Assembly: GCA_025451895.1 (NCBI GenBank)
Contig: JANWJP010000076.1
Coordinates: forward strand, 1-48,469
Direction: 5' to 3'
Length of the DNA stretch: 48,469 bases
Origin: Robertmurraya sp.
GTDB taxonomy: Bacteria > Bacillota > Bacilli > Bacillales > Cytobacillaceae
The notes under the pieces were generated by a model. It was not told the origin of the DNA. It did not search any database and saw only the letters and a list, made by a program, of their open reading frames with translations. The translations under genes were made by a program, and so were the position numbers. Shown here one piece after another: positions 35,943 through 44,104 of this stretch (within the stretch, counting starts at the first letter, position 1; the number at the start of each line of letters is the position of its first letter).

Positions 35943-36773
35943 GCTCTTCTTGAGAAAATCATTCTCTTGCAGAAATTTGACCGAATCCACCTTCCACGGG
36001 CCTGCCGGAGAAAACCGGACCAGGCGGATATCCCCGTTAAAGCATCTTCTGCCCTTATTTTTTATATACCACTCTATCTCAACGGGAATGGTTAAAATCA
36101 GTTCAAACATAATATCTTCTTCCGGAAGCATTGGCATGGCCATAATGGCTGCATTATCGACGTCCGGTAAAATCCCTTTCCAATTCAGATTTTGCAGGGA
36201 AGCAAGTTTGACTATTTTTTCATCCTGTTCTTTAAAACCTGTAATATAAGCACTTACAACCTCATACGGTCCGGAGGATTGCATGTATTCAGCGAGCTTT
36301 CCGGCTGATTTCAAAACCATTAATTGATGGGATAAATCCACATAATCGCGGCGATGAGTGGTGCTTCCGTAAAAATGAATACAAAAGTGGCCGGGAAAAT
36401 TGTTTTTTAATGCGCCAGCCCCGTGAGGCATGCCATGCATGGAGGCGGCAATCTGCCGGCCGTCGCTGATAACAATAATCGCTCTCCGTCTCCAGCTCCA
36501 TTTTCCGTTATAAATCTTTTTCATAATTGCCGTATCCTCGGAAGACAACGGCTGAACATCTGCATGGCGGCTCCCTGCCCTTCTCTGCACCACAAATTCC
36601 AACCCTGTTTCCAAATCCCGGACTTTAAACACAGAATATTTAGGCAAAACCTTGTCTGCCTGTTCCCACTGCAGCAGTTCCGGGCGGGCATGTGCACCCG
36701 CTTTCCCTGCAGCTTGCGGCGAAAACAAAACGCTGATAAAAAGGGACACTATGCAAGCAATGGTCCATCTCAT
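35934..36773 (-). CDS. Secreted protein with a conserved His/Cys motif (possible YkuD-like enzyme)
   Basis: 279 residues. A cleavable signal peptide (CIVSLFISVLFSPQAAGKAGA) is followed by KYSVFKVRDLETGLEFVVQR, which looks like the entry strands of an L,D-transpeptidase-type fold. Next come SRHADVQPL, WSWRRRAIIVI, and the striking MHGMPHGAG (His113, His117) and FPGHFCIHFYGSTTH (Cys131, His140). The order of an HG motif before a G-H-x-C block recalls the YkuD catalytic signature (HGxx...SHGC). A cell-wall cysteine peptidase/transpeptidase is a reasonable hypothesis, not a proven one. I believe similar secreted proteins are widespread in Bacillaceae. Confidence 0.78.
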   Translation of the reverse strand: MRWTIACIVSLFISVLFSPQAAGKAGAHARPELLQWEQADKVLPKYSVFKVRDLETGLEFVVQRRAGSRHADVQPLSSEDTAIMKKIYNGKWSWRRRAIIVISDGRQIAASMHGMPHGAGALKNNFPGHFCIHFYGSTTHRRDYVDLSHQLMVLKSAGKLAEYMQSSGPYEVVSAYITGFKEQDEKIVKLASLQNLNWKGILPDVDNAAIMAMPMLPEEDIMFELILTIPVEIEWYIKNKGRRCFNGDIRLVRFSPAGPWKVDSVKFLQENDFLKKSAG

Positions 36774-36846
36774 GATTCCTCACTCATTTTCTCCAATCAT
36801 TTTTATATAATGTTTTCCCCGTTCGGGCAAGGATCATGCAGACACA

Positions 36847-37257
36847 TTAACACTTTATATTTTGCAAGTCTTCCATTCGTTCACGCAGCATATCGTGCAA
36901 AATGAGTTTAATCTTTTTTTCAATCACTTTGGTATCCCATTTCGTCAAATAGCCAACCGGATAAAATAGTTCCTTTTTGCATTTCCAGATCGGTATATAT
37001 GCATTTGGAAAGTACTCTTCATTTTCATCTTCCAGCGCAATTTCTATAAAAGATTGGTAATTATCTGAAAATACACTCGGCTTTGAAACATTCTTGCCGT
37101 CTCTCGTTCGGACAAGTTCAATAATAATTTTCATTCCGTAACTTTCAAAAAAGGAGCGGTAGCATTGTTCCAATCTGCCGGTGATTTCGATGCATTCCTC
37201 TTCAAGCTTTTCAATTCTGCGTTCGAGCTCGCTGCTAAAATCAACGATTTGAAGCAT
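36847..37257 (-). CDS. Hypothetical protein with N-terminal coiled coil
   Basis: 136 residues from MLQIVDFSSELERRI, with GAGGTGAGG just upstream; the 183-codon frame upstream has no site and crosses a terminator. The first roughly 40 residues are a coiled-coil (ELERRIEKLEEECIEITGRL), followed by an alpha/beta domain with ESYGMKIIIELVRTRDG and NAYIPIWKCKKELFYPVGYL and a C-terminal helix LILHDMLRERMEDLQ. No membrane segment. I do not recognise the family. It lies downstream of ctpA in the same direction but is separated from it by a terminator. Confidence 0.65.
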   Translation of the reverse strand: MLQIVDFSSELERRIEKLEEECIEITGRLEQCYRSFFESYGMKIIIELVRTRDGKNVSKPSVFSDNYQSFIEIALEDENEEYFPNAYIPIWKCKKELFYPVGYLTKWDTKVIEKKIKLILHDMLRERMEDLQNIKC

Positions 37258-37375
37258 ACTCCTCACCTCTTTATACAGCTCAGGGTATCTAAAGACCCAT
37301 TTTAACGAAAACCCATCTTTAATACAAATGTTTTGCATGATTCGACATTTTAATGAATATTTTGCTGTAATGAAG

Positions 37376-37411
37376 AAAAGGCTGTCCGATATCCTCATCA
37401 GACAGCCTTTT
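37376..37411. terminator. ctpA: Terminator of ctpA
   Basis: AAAAGGCTGTC / GACAGCCTTTT, 11 bp with a 14-nt loop and A/T ends on both sides, 2 nt past the ctpA stop. Confidence 0.9.
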
Positions 37412-37413
37412 CA

Positions 37414-38871
37414 TTACATTTTTTCTTTTAATACTTCAATGGCTTTTTCTATTTGCGTATCATTTGCTTCAATTTTTTCTCTAATTTTTTCCATTAATCT
37501 TTGTGAAGTTTCCCCGGTTATGATTCCGTCTGACGGCAGATTCTCAGCCTTCTGGAATCTTTTAACGGCTTCCTCCGTATTTTTGTCAAAATAGCCGTCA
37601 TCCCTGCCCGGATCAAATCCCAAAGCTTTTAACATTTGCTGGGCAGATTTGATCTGTGCTGAAGCGTTGGAAAGCTTCCACTTATCCTCAGGATTAATAA
37701 TTGACAGACTGGCATAATCAGGGAGGAATACTTCATAATCCGGCTTAATCCCCTTATTGTGAACCCAGGTCCCTTTGGGAGTCAGCCATTTTTCTGTTGT
37801 AATTTTCAAATGAGAGCCGTCTTCAAATTCAAAGCCTCTTTGTGCTGTTCCTTTTCCAAACGTATTTTCCCCGACTAGAGGAACACCGGCTGATTCACTG
37901 ACTGCTGCGGCAAAAATTTCCGAAGCGCTGGCGCTGCCTTTATCGATTACAACCACGAGGGGTAAATCAAATTTCTCAGTTTTTCCAGCTCTTACCTCTT
38001 TTATATTTCCATGGCGATCTTCGATTTTATAAATAACTTTTCCTTCAGGAACAAATAAACTTGATATTTGTTCCGCCTGGTTGAGGATACCGCCCGGGTT
38101 TTGCCGCAAATCGAGAATAATTCCTTTCATTCCCTGCTCTTGAAATTCGTTCAGCATTTTTTCCAATTCATTTGCAGTGTTTTTAGAAAAAGATGTGATT
38201 TGCACAATGGCAATTCCGTCATCCCTCAGCTCCCCGTAAACAGTATGAATTGGAATCTCATCTCTGACGATGGTCATTTCAAAACTTCCTGCTACACCGG
38301 CACGTTCAATTTGCAAAGTTACCTTGGAACCTTTTTCTCCTCTTATCAGTTTAACAGCCTCTGTTGTGCTCATTCCCCGGAGACTTTTACCATCCACCGA
38401 AAGAATTTTATCATCCGGCTTTAAGCCGGCTTTTTCAGCAGGAGAACCTTTCAGCGGAGATACGATAATAATATCATCGCCTCTTTTTCCTATTTCAGCG
38501 CCAATTCCCTCAAAGGAAGAGGAAATCCCCTGATAAAAGCTTTTGGCCTCCTCCTCATTCATATAATCGGTATACGGGTCATCAAGGGCTTGGATCATGC
38601 CTTCGATGGCACCGTTTATAAGAATGTTTTCATCTACCTCTTCATAATATTTTTCCATCAATGAATCAAATGCGGCAAAAACTTTTCTGAACTCTTCCCT
38701 GTCAGTTTTTACGGTTACCGCTTTTTCATCTCCAAACGTCAAAGCAAAAGTAGTAATCCCAGCAGACAAAAATACTACCAGGAATAATAAAATTACAAAG
38801 TGAAATTTTTTTATTTGTACAAAACCGGACTGATTTGACCCGGGTTCCCGCTTTAACACATCCTTATCCAA
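37414..38871 (-). CDS. ctpA: Carboxy-terminal processing protease CtpA (S41)
   Basis: About 485 residues if it starts at the TTG after GTGGTGA (38871); a GTG at 38859 is the main alternative, and the longer frame to 39036 is not credible. One transmembrane anchor (FHFVILLFLVVFLSAGITTFA) precedes the protease. Then come a PDZ domain (PLKGSPAEKAGLKPDDKILS), the S41 catalytic core with Ser in DKGSASASEIFAAAVSES and Lys in ENTFGKGTAQ, and a C-terminal peptidoglycan-binding domain (QMLKALGFDPGRDDGYFDK). It processes or degrades proteins outside the membrane. Position next to yodJ and deoD matches B. subtilis ctpA. Confidence 0.94.
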   Translation of the reverse strand: MDKDVLKREPGSNQSGFVQIKKFHFVILLFLVVFLSAGITTFALTFGDEKAVTVKTDREEFRKVFAAFDSLMEKYYEEVDENILINGAIEGMIQALDDPYTDYMNEEEAKSFYQGISSSFEGIGAEIGKRGDDIIIVSPLKGSPAEKAGLKPDDKILSVDGKSLRGMSTTEAVKLIRGEKGSKVTLQIERAGVAGSFEMTIVRDEIPIHTVYGELRDDGIAIVQITSFSKNTANELEKMLNEFQEQGMKGIILDLRQNPGGILNQAEQISSLFVPEGKVIYKIEDRHGNIKEVRAGKTEKFDLPLVVVIDKGSASASEIFAAAVSESAGVPLVGENTFGKGTAQRGFEFEDGSHLKITTEKWLTPKGTWVHNKGIKPDYEVFLPDYASLSIINPEDKWKLSNASAQIKSAQQMLKALGFDPGRDDGYFDKNTEEAVKRFQKAENLPSDGIITGETSQRLMEKIREKIEANDTQIEKAIEVLKEKM

Positions 38872-39034
38872 ACCCCTCACCACTTTCGTATCAGTAAAAA
38901 TTTTCCTAAAACAAACCGGTAATCCTATACTGTTTAGAATAACATTTTTCTTAATTAATGAAAATATCCGGCCGCTGATTTTCGGACAGGCCGGAGAATA
39001 ATCGGCTGTCTGTAAGGGACGGCTATTTCCCGCC

Positions 39035-39074
39035 AATCAAATAAGGCCGGCAATAGAATCATCTCTGCCGGCCT
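39035..39074 (-). terminator. yodJ: Terminator of yodJ
   Basis: AGGCCGGCA / TGCCGGCCT, 9 bp with a 13-nt loop, followed on the minus strand by TATTTGATT, 11 nt past the stop. The U-tract is weak. Confidence 0.7.
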
Positions 39075-39084
39075 AATGATTATA

Positions 39085-39873
39085 TTATATCTTCTTCACA
39101 ATATTAAAGTATTCTTCAAGGGTCAGATCATTTTCATAAATGTATGAAGCTACTTCCCCGCCCACATAACGGAAATGCCACGGTTCATAGCTGTAACCGG
39201 TAATATCTTCCTTTCCTTTCGGGTATCTCAATATGAACCCGAATTTATGAGCATTCTCAGCCAGCCACTGACCTTCAGGCTTTTCACCAAAATCTTCAAC
39301 CAGTTTATAATCCACACTGGCTCCGGAAATATCCATTGCCAGGCCGCTTTGATGCTCGCTGTATCCGGGGACGGCCACTACCTGCTCTGCAGCTTCTTGC
39401 CCCGAATGAATCACTTCATAATTATAGATTTGCTTTTGGCGTTCGTAGGAGCGATAACCTGAAACGGCATAAAGTTGGATTCCGTCCAATACTGCGGCGG
39501 CAAACATTTCTTCTAATTTTTCTGCCGCTTCCTTACGGAGATAAGCTTTTTCGATATCAAGGTCACCAAAAGAGAAGGAAACATTCGGACGCACCAAATC
39601 TTCAGGTTCATAATCTTCCGGAAGAGCAAACTCTTTATTGACTAAAGCAAGTATGTTATAGGGGTTTTGAATAACTCTTTTTCCATCCACTTCTTTAATT
39701 TCGTTAAAATAAACGGATTCTAAAACGGGACCCTGTTCCTCATTTCCGGGATCAGGTTCGCCGATATTCCCGATATTTTCATTATTTTTATCAGAAAAGC
39801 CCAACTTATCTGACATTTGGCACCCTGACAAAAGGAGCATAAGTCCGATGCATGATGCAATTACTTTCTTCAT
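39085..39873 (-). CDS. yodJ: D-Ala-D-Ala carboxypeptidase, VanY family (YodJ)
   Basis: 262 residues from MKKVIASC, after GGGTGA; the longer frame is not used. The signal MKKVIASCIGLMLLLSGC ends in a lipobox, so it is a lipoprotein. The VanY/DacB-like zinc peptidase domain has YAVSGYRSYERQKQIYN, VPGYSEHQSGLAMDIS (His and Asp zinc ligands) and YEPWHFRYVG (catalytic Glu and the last His ligand). It trims the terminal D-Ala from peptidoglycan stem peptides. Same neighbours as in B. subtilis (ctpA, deoD). Confidence 0.94.
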   Translation of the reverse strand: MKKVIASCIGLMLLLSGCQMSDKLGFSDKNNENIGNIGEPDPGNEEQGPVLESVYFNEIKEVDGKRVIQNPYNILALVNKEFALPEDYEPEDLVRPNVSFSFGDLDIEKAYLRKEAAEKLEEMFAAAVLDGIQLYAVSGYRSYERQKQIYNYEVIHSGQEAAEQVVAVPGYSEHQSGLAMDISGASVDYKLVEDFGEKPEGQWLAENAHKFGFILRYPKGKEDITGYSYEPWHFRYVGGEVASYIYENDLTLEEYFNIVKKI

Positions 39874-40222
39874 CCATTTCACCCATTTCTTACACAAAAG
39901 TCGATTTATGCAGAACGAAAAAAATTTCCATTGATTGGATGTTGTTTTATTATAAAAATTTACTTTTTGATGAAAGTACAGTCTTTTTGGTTTTTGGCGG
40001 TTGGTTTTGAAAAAACGAATATATGCCACAATATAGCAATTGCCAAAATTACCGGGAATATACATGGTTCAAGAATTTACTGCACCACATCCAAATAACC
40101 GGAAATATTTGTTCATACTTTTTTCTATATAATACTATACAATAAAAACAAATTAGAAACATGATTTTTAAGATTTTGTGACAAAAATATGATCAAATAT
40201 GACAAAATCCAACATTTTCTGA

Positions 40223-40336
40223 AAACAGGTTCCGGTTAATATCAAAAACGAAGAAGACAGTTTCGACTATGAGTGGGAACTGAAAGAAATATGTGAAGAA
40301 GTTGAGAAGATCATTTGCGTATTTTTAGGGGAATAA
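40223..40336 (+). pseudogene. Possible remnant of an acidic protein
   Basis: The frame from 40223 to a TAA at 40334-40336 encodes an acidic peptide ending FDYEWELKEICEEVEKIICV, with gene-like composition. No start codon or ribosome site precedes it, and a stop lies immediately upstream in frame. It may be the 3' end of a decayed gene, or chance. The rest of 40066-40431 holds only the deoD terminator. Confidence 0.3.
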
Positions 40337-40341
40337 ACAAC

Positions 40342-40371
40342 AAAAAGCATCCCAAAATATTTTGAGATGCT
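40342..40371 (-). terminator. deoD: Terminator of deoD
   Basis: AGCATC / GATGCT outer stem continuing into a CAAAAT/ATTTTG pairing, followed on the minus strand by TTTTTGTTG. Confidence 0.85.
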
Positions 40372-40431
40372 GCAATTCAAAGATTTCAGCGATAATGATT
40401 CAAACACCGCATCCGTGTCTTATTATCCTCT

Positions 40432-41136
40432 TTATTTTTTAATAGCTGCTTCCAGTGCCACCTCAATCATTTCATTGAAAGTCGTTTGCCGTTCCTCCGC
40501 CGTCGTTGCTTCACCGGTTACAATATGATCGCTGACTGTAAGAATTGAAAGTGCTTTGCGGCCAAACTTGGCAGCAAGAGTATATAAAGCGGCGGTTTCC
40601 ATTTCAACGGCTAAAATTTGATAACGTGCCCATTTTTCATGTTCCGCATTATCGTTATAAAACATATCAGCAGTAAACACATTTCCGACCTTCAATTCAA
40701 GCCCCTTTTGTTTTCCGGCCTCATATGCCTTCAATAATAAATGGAAATCTGCCGTCGGAGCATAGTCTACCCCTCCAAAGGTTAACCGGTTCATTTGCGA
40801 GTCGGTGGAAGCACTCATTGCCAAAATCACATCCCGGACCTTTACATCTTTCTGGATGGCACCGCATGTGCCGACACGTATCAGGTTCTGCACATTATAT
40901 TCCTGCATCAGTTCATTCACGTAAATAGAAATCGAGGGAACACCCATACCCGTTCCTTGAACTGAAATTCTCTCTCCCTTATACGTACCGGTAAACCCCA
41001 ACATATTACGGATTTCATTATAACAATGTACATCCTCCAAAAAGGTCTCTGCGATATATTTTGCCCGCAGCGGGTCTCCCGGGAGGAGAATGGTTTCCGC
41101 AATTTCATTTGCTTTCGCACCGATATGTATACTCAT
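40432..41136 (-). CDS. deoD: Purine nucleoside phosphorylase DeoD
   Basis: 234 residues, starting 8 nt after GGGAGG. It cleaves purine (2'-deoxy)ribonucleosides with phosphate in the salvage pathway. The hexameric-type PNP signature is clear: [54 protein letters not shown] (the ribose-binding Met-Glu) and [11 protein letters not shown] with the catalytic Asp. Full length. Same neighbourhood as in B. subtilis, between yodJ and yodL. Confidence 0.97.
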   Translation of the reverse strand: MSIHIGAKANEIAETILLPGDPLRAKYIAETFLEDVHCYNEIRNMLGFTGTYKGERISVQGTGMGVPSISIYVNELMQEYNVQNLIRVGTCGAIQKDVKVRDVILAMSASTDSQMNRLTFGGVDYAPTADFHLLLKAYEAGKQKGLELKVGNVFTADMFYNDNAEHEKWARYQILAVEMETAALYTLAAKFGRKALSILTVSDHIVTGEATTAEERQTTFNEMIEVALEAAIKK

Positions 41137-41178
41137 AATTAAAACCTCCCTGTTTTTTAATCAATTATTCCCAATAAA

Positions 41179-41358
41179 ATGATAACATACCAAACCTTTT
41201 GGGAAAAAGATTCCGGCGAACGGATAATAGACTTTGTCCGGGAAATACTATATCACGAAGAAGAAACGCAGCATTGTGCTCACGGTGAAAATGAACTGCT
41301 GCATACAACAATTCACTATTTAACTTATTCGGAATATGAAAGAGAAGAAGCTTTCTGA
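41179..41358 (+). CDS. Small acidic protein, 59 residues
   Basis: An open frame from ATG at 41179 to TGA at 41358 encodes MITYQTFWEKDSGERIIDFV, then REILYHEEETQHCAHGENEL and an end rich in Tyr, Glu and Thr. The composition is gene-like and the frame sits in tandem, 28 nt before another short gene. No Shine-Dalgarno sequence precedes the ATG, so it may be leaderless or a truncated gene. I do not recognise it. Its 5' end overlaps the expected promoter of divergent deoD. Confidence 0.5.
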   Translation: MITYQTFWEKDSGERIIDFVREILYHEEETQHCAHGENELLHTTIHYLTYSEYEREEAF

Positions 41359-41386
41359 CAAGTACAAGTATGAAGGAGAGTATTAT

Positions 41387-41512
41387 ATGGGCAAAAAACA
41401 TCGCAATCGTATCAACCAACCGAAGAAAAACAATCATATTTCTCCGGAAAATATTATCGCTGAAGAAGAAGCCCATGGAAAAGAATTTTCAGCGAAAAAG
41501 AGAAAAAGATAA
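41387..41512 (+). CDS. Small basic protein, 41 residues
   Basis: ATG with GAAGGAGAG about 7 nt upstream, a strong site. The product starts MGKKHRNRINQPKKNNHISP and ends GKEFSAKKRKR. It is highly basic at both ends with an acidic middle, and has no hydrophobic core. Short basic proteins of this style are found in Bacillaceae, some of them spore-specific, but I cannot name this one. A very strong hairpin follows at 41543. Confidence 0.7.
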   Translation: MGKKHRNRINQPKKNNHISPENIIAEEEAHGKEFSAKKRKR

Positions 41513-41542
41513 CCTGCCTGTATGTTTTGTTAATTTTTTCAC

Positions 41543-41604
41543 AATTCTTTTTAAGAGAATAAGGAGAGTTCCCGGCCTTCTCCTTCATTCTCTTAAAAAG
41601 AATT
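41543..41604. terminator. Long bidirectional hairpin between the 41-residue gene and yodL
   Basis: Perfect 18-bp arms (AATTCTTTTTAAGAGAAT and its complement) continue after a one-base bulge into AAGGAGA/TCTCCTT. It lies between convergent genes, so it probably ends both. Confidence 0.8.
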
Positions 41605-41679
41605 CGACTTGTTTTATCTTCATTTGTCCTATACCCTTCCATATAATAACAGTCTGTTTGCATCCTCTGCGGCAACCTG

Positions 41680-41988
41680 TCAGCGAATGTGAATCCTGTT
41701 AATATTCTGCCATCCGCCGGGCTTTAACTGGTAATAATATTGACCGAACCTGCCTTCATCAATAAAGACAATATCTCCCGTTGAAATAAATCTTCCTTCA
41801 TAATCATCAGGGATGCAGTCGGTAATGTTAAATTTCCGAAAGACATTCTCAAGACATTCGGAATGGCTGCCTCCTTCTATTTCCGTTCTGTATACTTGAC
41901 GGTATCCTTTTTTTTGCCTGAACTCAGGAGTTTGAAAAATGGTTACATCGTAAATCTTTTTTCTTATTCTCGACAATTCCTTTAACAT
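41680..41988 (-). CDS. yodL: YodL-domain protein
   Basis: 102 residues, starting after GGGGGGAA. The sequence follows the YodL family: VTIFQTPEFRQKKGYRQVYR, FRKFNITDCIPDDYEGRFIS, TGDIVFIDEGRFGQYYYQL and the end GGWQNINRIHIR. In B. subtilis YodL affects cell shape when overproduced and is reported to act on MreB and related functions. It resembles the YodL-like domains of larger proteins. Same position relative to deoD and yozD as in B. subtilis. Confidence 0.92.
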   Translation of the reverse strand: MLKELSRIRKKIYDVTIFQTPEFRQKKGYRQVYRTEIEGGSHSECLENVFRKFNITDCIPDDYEGRFISTGDIVFIDEGRFGQYYYQLKPGGWQNINRIHIR

Positions 41989-42162
41989 GTTGTTCCCCCC
42001 TGAAAATTAATGTTTATAATACATTAAAGATCCGCATTGTCGAATCCTTCATCGAATTTCTTCTAATATTGTCGAGAAGAAGAATTTTTGCAAAAAATCG
42101 TAAATAAAGAAGATTCAAACAAAATTTGATAAAAAAATGACGAGGTCTTGCCCGCCATTTTT

Positions 42163-42336
42163 CTATTTTTCATCCGTATCTTCATCAATGATGCATTTAT
42201 CAAGTAAGAATTCGAATGTAATATCGGCCAGATCTTCCAATTCTTCCTCTTCGGGAACATACCCCCTCCGGACTAATTCCATAAAAAAGAAATCTGCTAT
42301 TTCTTCCGTATTTATTACAACCTCAATTTCCTTCAT
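42163..42336 (-). CDS. yozD: YozD family protein
   Basis: 57 residues from MKEIEVVINTEEIADFFFME, with GGGGGG upstream; 15 further codons upstream lack a site. The sequence matches the YozD family closely in layout (EIADFFF, RRGYVPEEEELEDLADITFE) and is strongly acidic. Function unknown. It lies in the conserved yodL-yozD-yodN order. Confidence 0.9.
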   Translation of the reverse strand: MKEIEVVINTEEIADFFFMELVRRGYVPEEEELEDLADITFEFLLDKCIIDEDTDEK

Positions 42337-42466
42337 TGCACGGCCCCCCTTTGTCAAATTCATTCTATGACAGGAATCCAATTTTCATTCTTTAAAAAAG
42401 GTTGTCATGTTTTTTTAAAAAGCTCATATGATTTACTAATCTCATAGAACAATGGAGGAAAAAAGA

Positions 42467-42634
42467 ATGACAACTTTCTTAAAAAGATTTGAAGCAATTG
42501 CTGCCGATCTGAATCAAGAAAACAGCAAAATTGTTTTTTGTTTCGAAAGATTCACAAAATTTATTTTTACAGGGGTTGTCTCATTGGCATTTGTGCTGTT
42601 GGTATTTTTTCTTTTACCGGCGTCATTCAGTTAG
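42467..42634 (+). CDS. Small single-pass membrane protein, 55 residues
   Basis: The ATG is 9 nt after GGAGG (an upstream in-frame ATG overlaps that site). The first 30 residues are amphipathic (MTTFLKRFEAIAADLNQENS), followed by one transmembrane segment (FIFTGVVSLAFVLLVFFLL) near the C-terminus. Such a tail-anchored layout is typical of small regulatory or sporulation membrane proteins. I do not recognise it. Its stop codon is only 1 nt from that of the convergent yodN gene, leaving no room for a terminator. Confidence 0.7.
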   Translation: MTTFLKRFEAIAADLNQENSKIVFCFERFTKFIFTGVVSLAFVLLVFFLLPASFS

Positions 42635-42635
42635 T

Positions 42636-43334
42636 TTACAATTTCTTTTTCCGGGCTTCTACAATCATTTTTAATTTTGTCTTTACGATGTCCATAATTT
42701 TTTTATATTCATTATCGCCAAACATTTCATATAAAATTCGGTAATCATTATAAACATCTAAGAGGCCGTCAATCATCCGGCTGATTTCCTTTTTTTCTTT
42801 TAAAATTTCTTTTTCCCGGGAACGGTAAGAATTTGGAAAACTGGCCTTGGAGCGGGGATTTTCATACTTTTTATCAACGAGGTTGTTCAAAAGTCCTAGT
42901 TTTTGGATGAAGACATCTGCACTTTCAGCATCAGCGATGAGCGTTAATTCTTCTTCTCCGGCTTCAAGCCATTCTCCATCACCGATTCTGGAAAGTTCAT
43001 AAATAATATCCTCCCATGCATCCTCCTGATATCTCCAAATCTCCGTGCGAAAACCGACAACTTTAAATAAATCAGAGCCGTACCCGTTTACTTGAACAAG
43101 ATCTCCGATAAAAAAACGGTATTCAATGTCAACCTGTTCCTTTTCCATAATGGAGCCTTTATAATCCGAAAGCAATTCAAGGCCGTTTTCCGTAAATAAG
43201 CCTTGACTGTTATTGATTTCATACACATAAGTACCATCAAGCCATTTAATAGCAGTAATCTTTCCCACCGTGCCATACATCGTAATCACGACTGTATCAC
43301 CGACTCTGAATTTAGGCTTCCTCTTTTCTTCCAT
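42636..43334 (-). CDS. yodN: YodN family protein
   Basis: 232 residues from MEEKRKPKFRVGDTVVITMY, after GGAGG. Two KOW/SH3-like segments are visible (FRVGDTVVITMYGTVGKI and YRFFIGDLVQVNGYGSDLFK), each resembling a ribosome- or RNA-binding beta-barrel, followed by a helical half with KEILKEKKEISRMIDGLLDV and a basic end (ARKKKL). The family is known only from Bacillaceae; function unknown. It is placed as in B. subtilis, next to yozE. Confidence 0.87.
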   Translation of the reverse strand: MEEKRKPKFRVGDTVVITMYGTVGKITAIKWLDGTYVYEINNSQGLFTENGLELLSDYKGSIMEKEQVDIEYRFFIGDLVQVNGYGSDLFKVVGFRTEIWRYQEDAWEDIIYELSRIGDGEWLEAGEEELTLIADAESADVFIQKLGLLNNLVDKKYENPRSKASFPNSYRSREKEILKEKKEISRMIDGLLDVYNDYRILYEMFGDNEYKKIMDIVKTKLKMIVEARKKKL

Positions 43335-43497
43335 AATCCTCCATCCCCTCAAGGACTAGTCGTGAAATCTTGATACGATAGTATATGTGCACACCAATCC
43401 TTTTGGCAACTTTTAATCACCTATGTCAAGCCTGATTGGGATGAAACAAATTGGAGGGGATGGAAGAACAGAAAAAATAACCTAAAGGCCCGTTCGC

Positions 43498-43722
43498 TTA
43501 TTTTCGCTCTTCATTCAAGTAAGCTTCCCAGGCCTCATCAAAAACAGCCATTGTCTTTAAATAATGGCCGTTTAACTCGAGATAATTGCACAGTTCATGA
43601 TAATCTTTGCTTAATTTTGGAAAAGAATGATCCTCAAATGCATGATTTGCAAACTCTTCGATTGCATTGCTTGGCTTTGGGTGCCGATATTTCATTAAAT
43701 AATGATAAAACGATTTTGCCAT
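43498..43722 (-). CDS. yozE: YozE (SAM-like helical domain)
   Basis: 74 residues from MAKSFYHYLMKYRHPKP, with AAGGTG upstream. It follows the YozE family throughout: EEFANHAFEDHSFPKLSKDY, HELCNYLELNGHY, FDEAWEAYL. The fold is a small helix bundle related to SAM domains and occurs in many Firmicutes. Function unknown. Confidence 0.94.
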   Translation of the reverse strand: MAKSFYHYLMKYRHPKPSNAIEEFANHAFEDHSFPKLSKDYHELCNYLELNGHYLKTMAVFDEAWEAYLNEERK

Positions 43723-43818
43723 ATTCCGCTGCACCTTTTTTGTTTTTGTTTTTAACTATACAGGAAATACCAATGATTCGTCTACACCATTTTTATTAAG
43801 GCTTTCATCCTTTGGCGT

Positions 43819-44100
43819 TCAGGAAAAGTCAAAATAATTTCTTTTTAACACCCTGGGCAAAGCCATTAACTCGGAATATGTGATTTTTTTTGCCAGTTTC
43901 TTTCTATCCACAAGAAATAATTGTTCCTCGATATATTTGACAATCTCCGGGGACTGATATACGATCCCGCAATGGTTACAGGAAATTGACGGAGTCCCGG
44001 TAATCGTAATCGCTCCGGTGCCGTCTGGAAGCTCCCAATAAACAGTTTCTCCGGTTGCACAAGTCTTCCCTGTTTCACACCATTCGCATGTCTCTTCCAT
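43819..44100 (-). CDS. yokU: YokU family zinc-finger protein
   Basis: 93 residues from MEETCEWCETGKTC, after GGGAGGAG. Two CxxC pairs (CEWC and CNHC) form a likely zinc finger similar to YgiT antitoxin-type fingers, and the end FLVDRKKLAKKITYSELMAL is helical. B. subtilis YokU is also encoded next to kamA. The gene begins 4 nt after the kamA stop, so it is co-transcribed and may assist the aminomutase or regulate the operon; both are inference. Confidence 0.9.
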   Translation of the reverse strand: MEETCEWCETGKTCATGETVYWELPDGTGAITITGTPSISCNHCGIVYQSPEIVKYIEEQLFLVDRKKLAKKITYSELMALPRVLKRNYFDFS

Positions 44101-44104
44101 ATAT

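Noticed and set aside
38872-39036. N-terminal extension of the ctpA frame
   Set aside because: The extra 55 codons are unlike the family and have no ribosome site. The start was placed near the transmembrane anchor.
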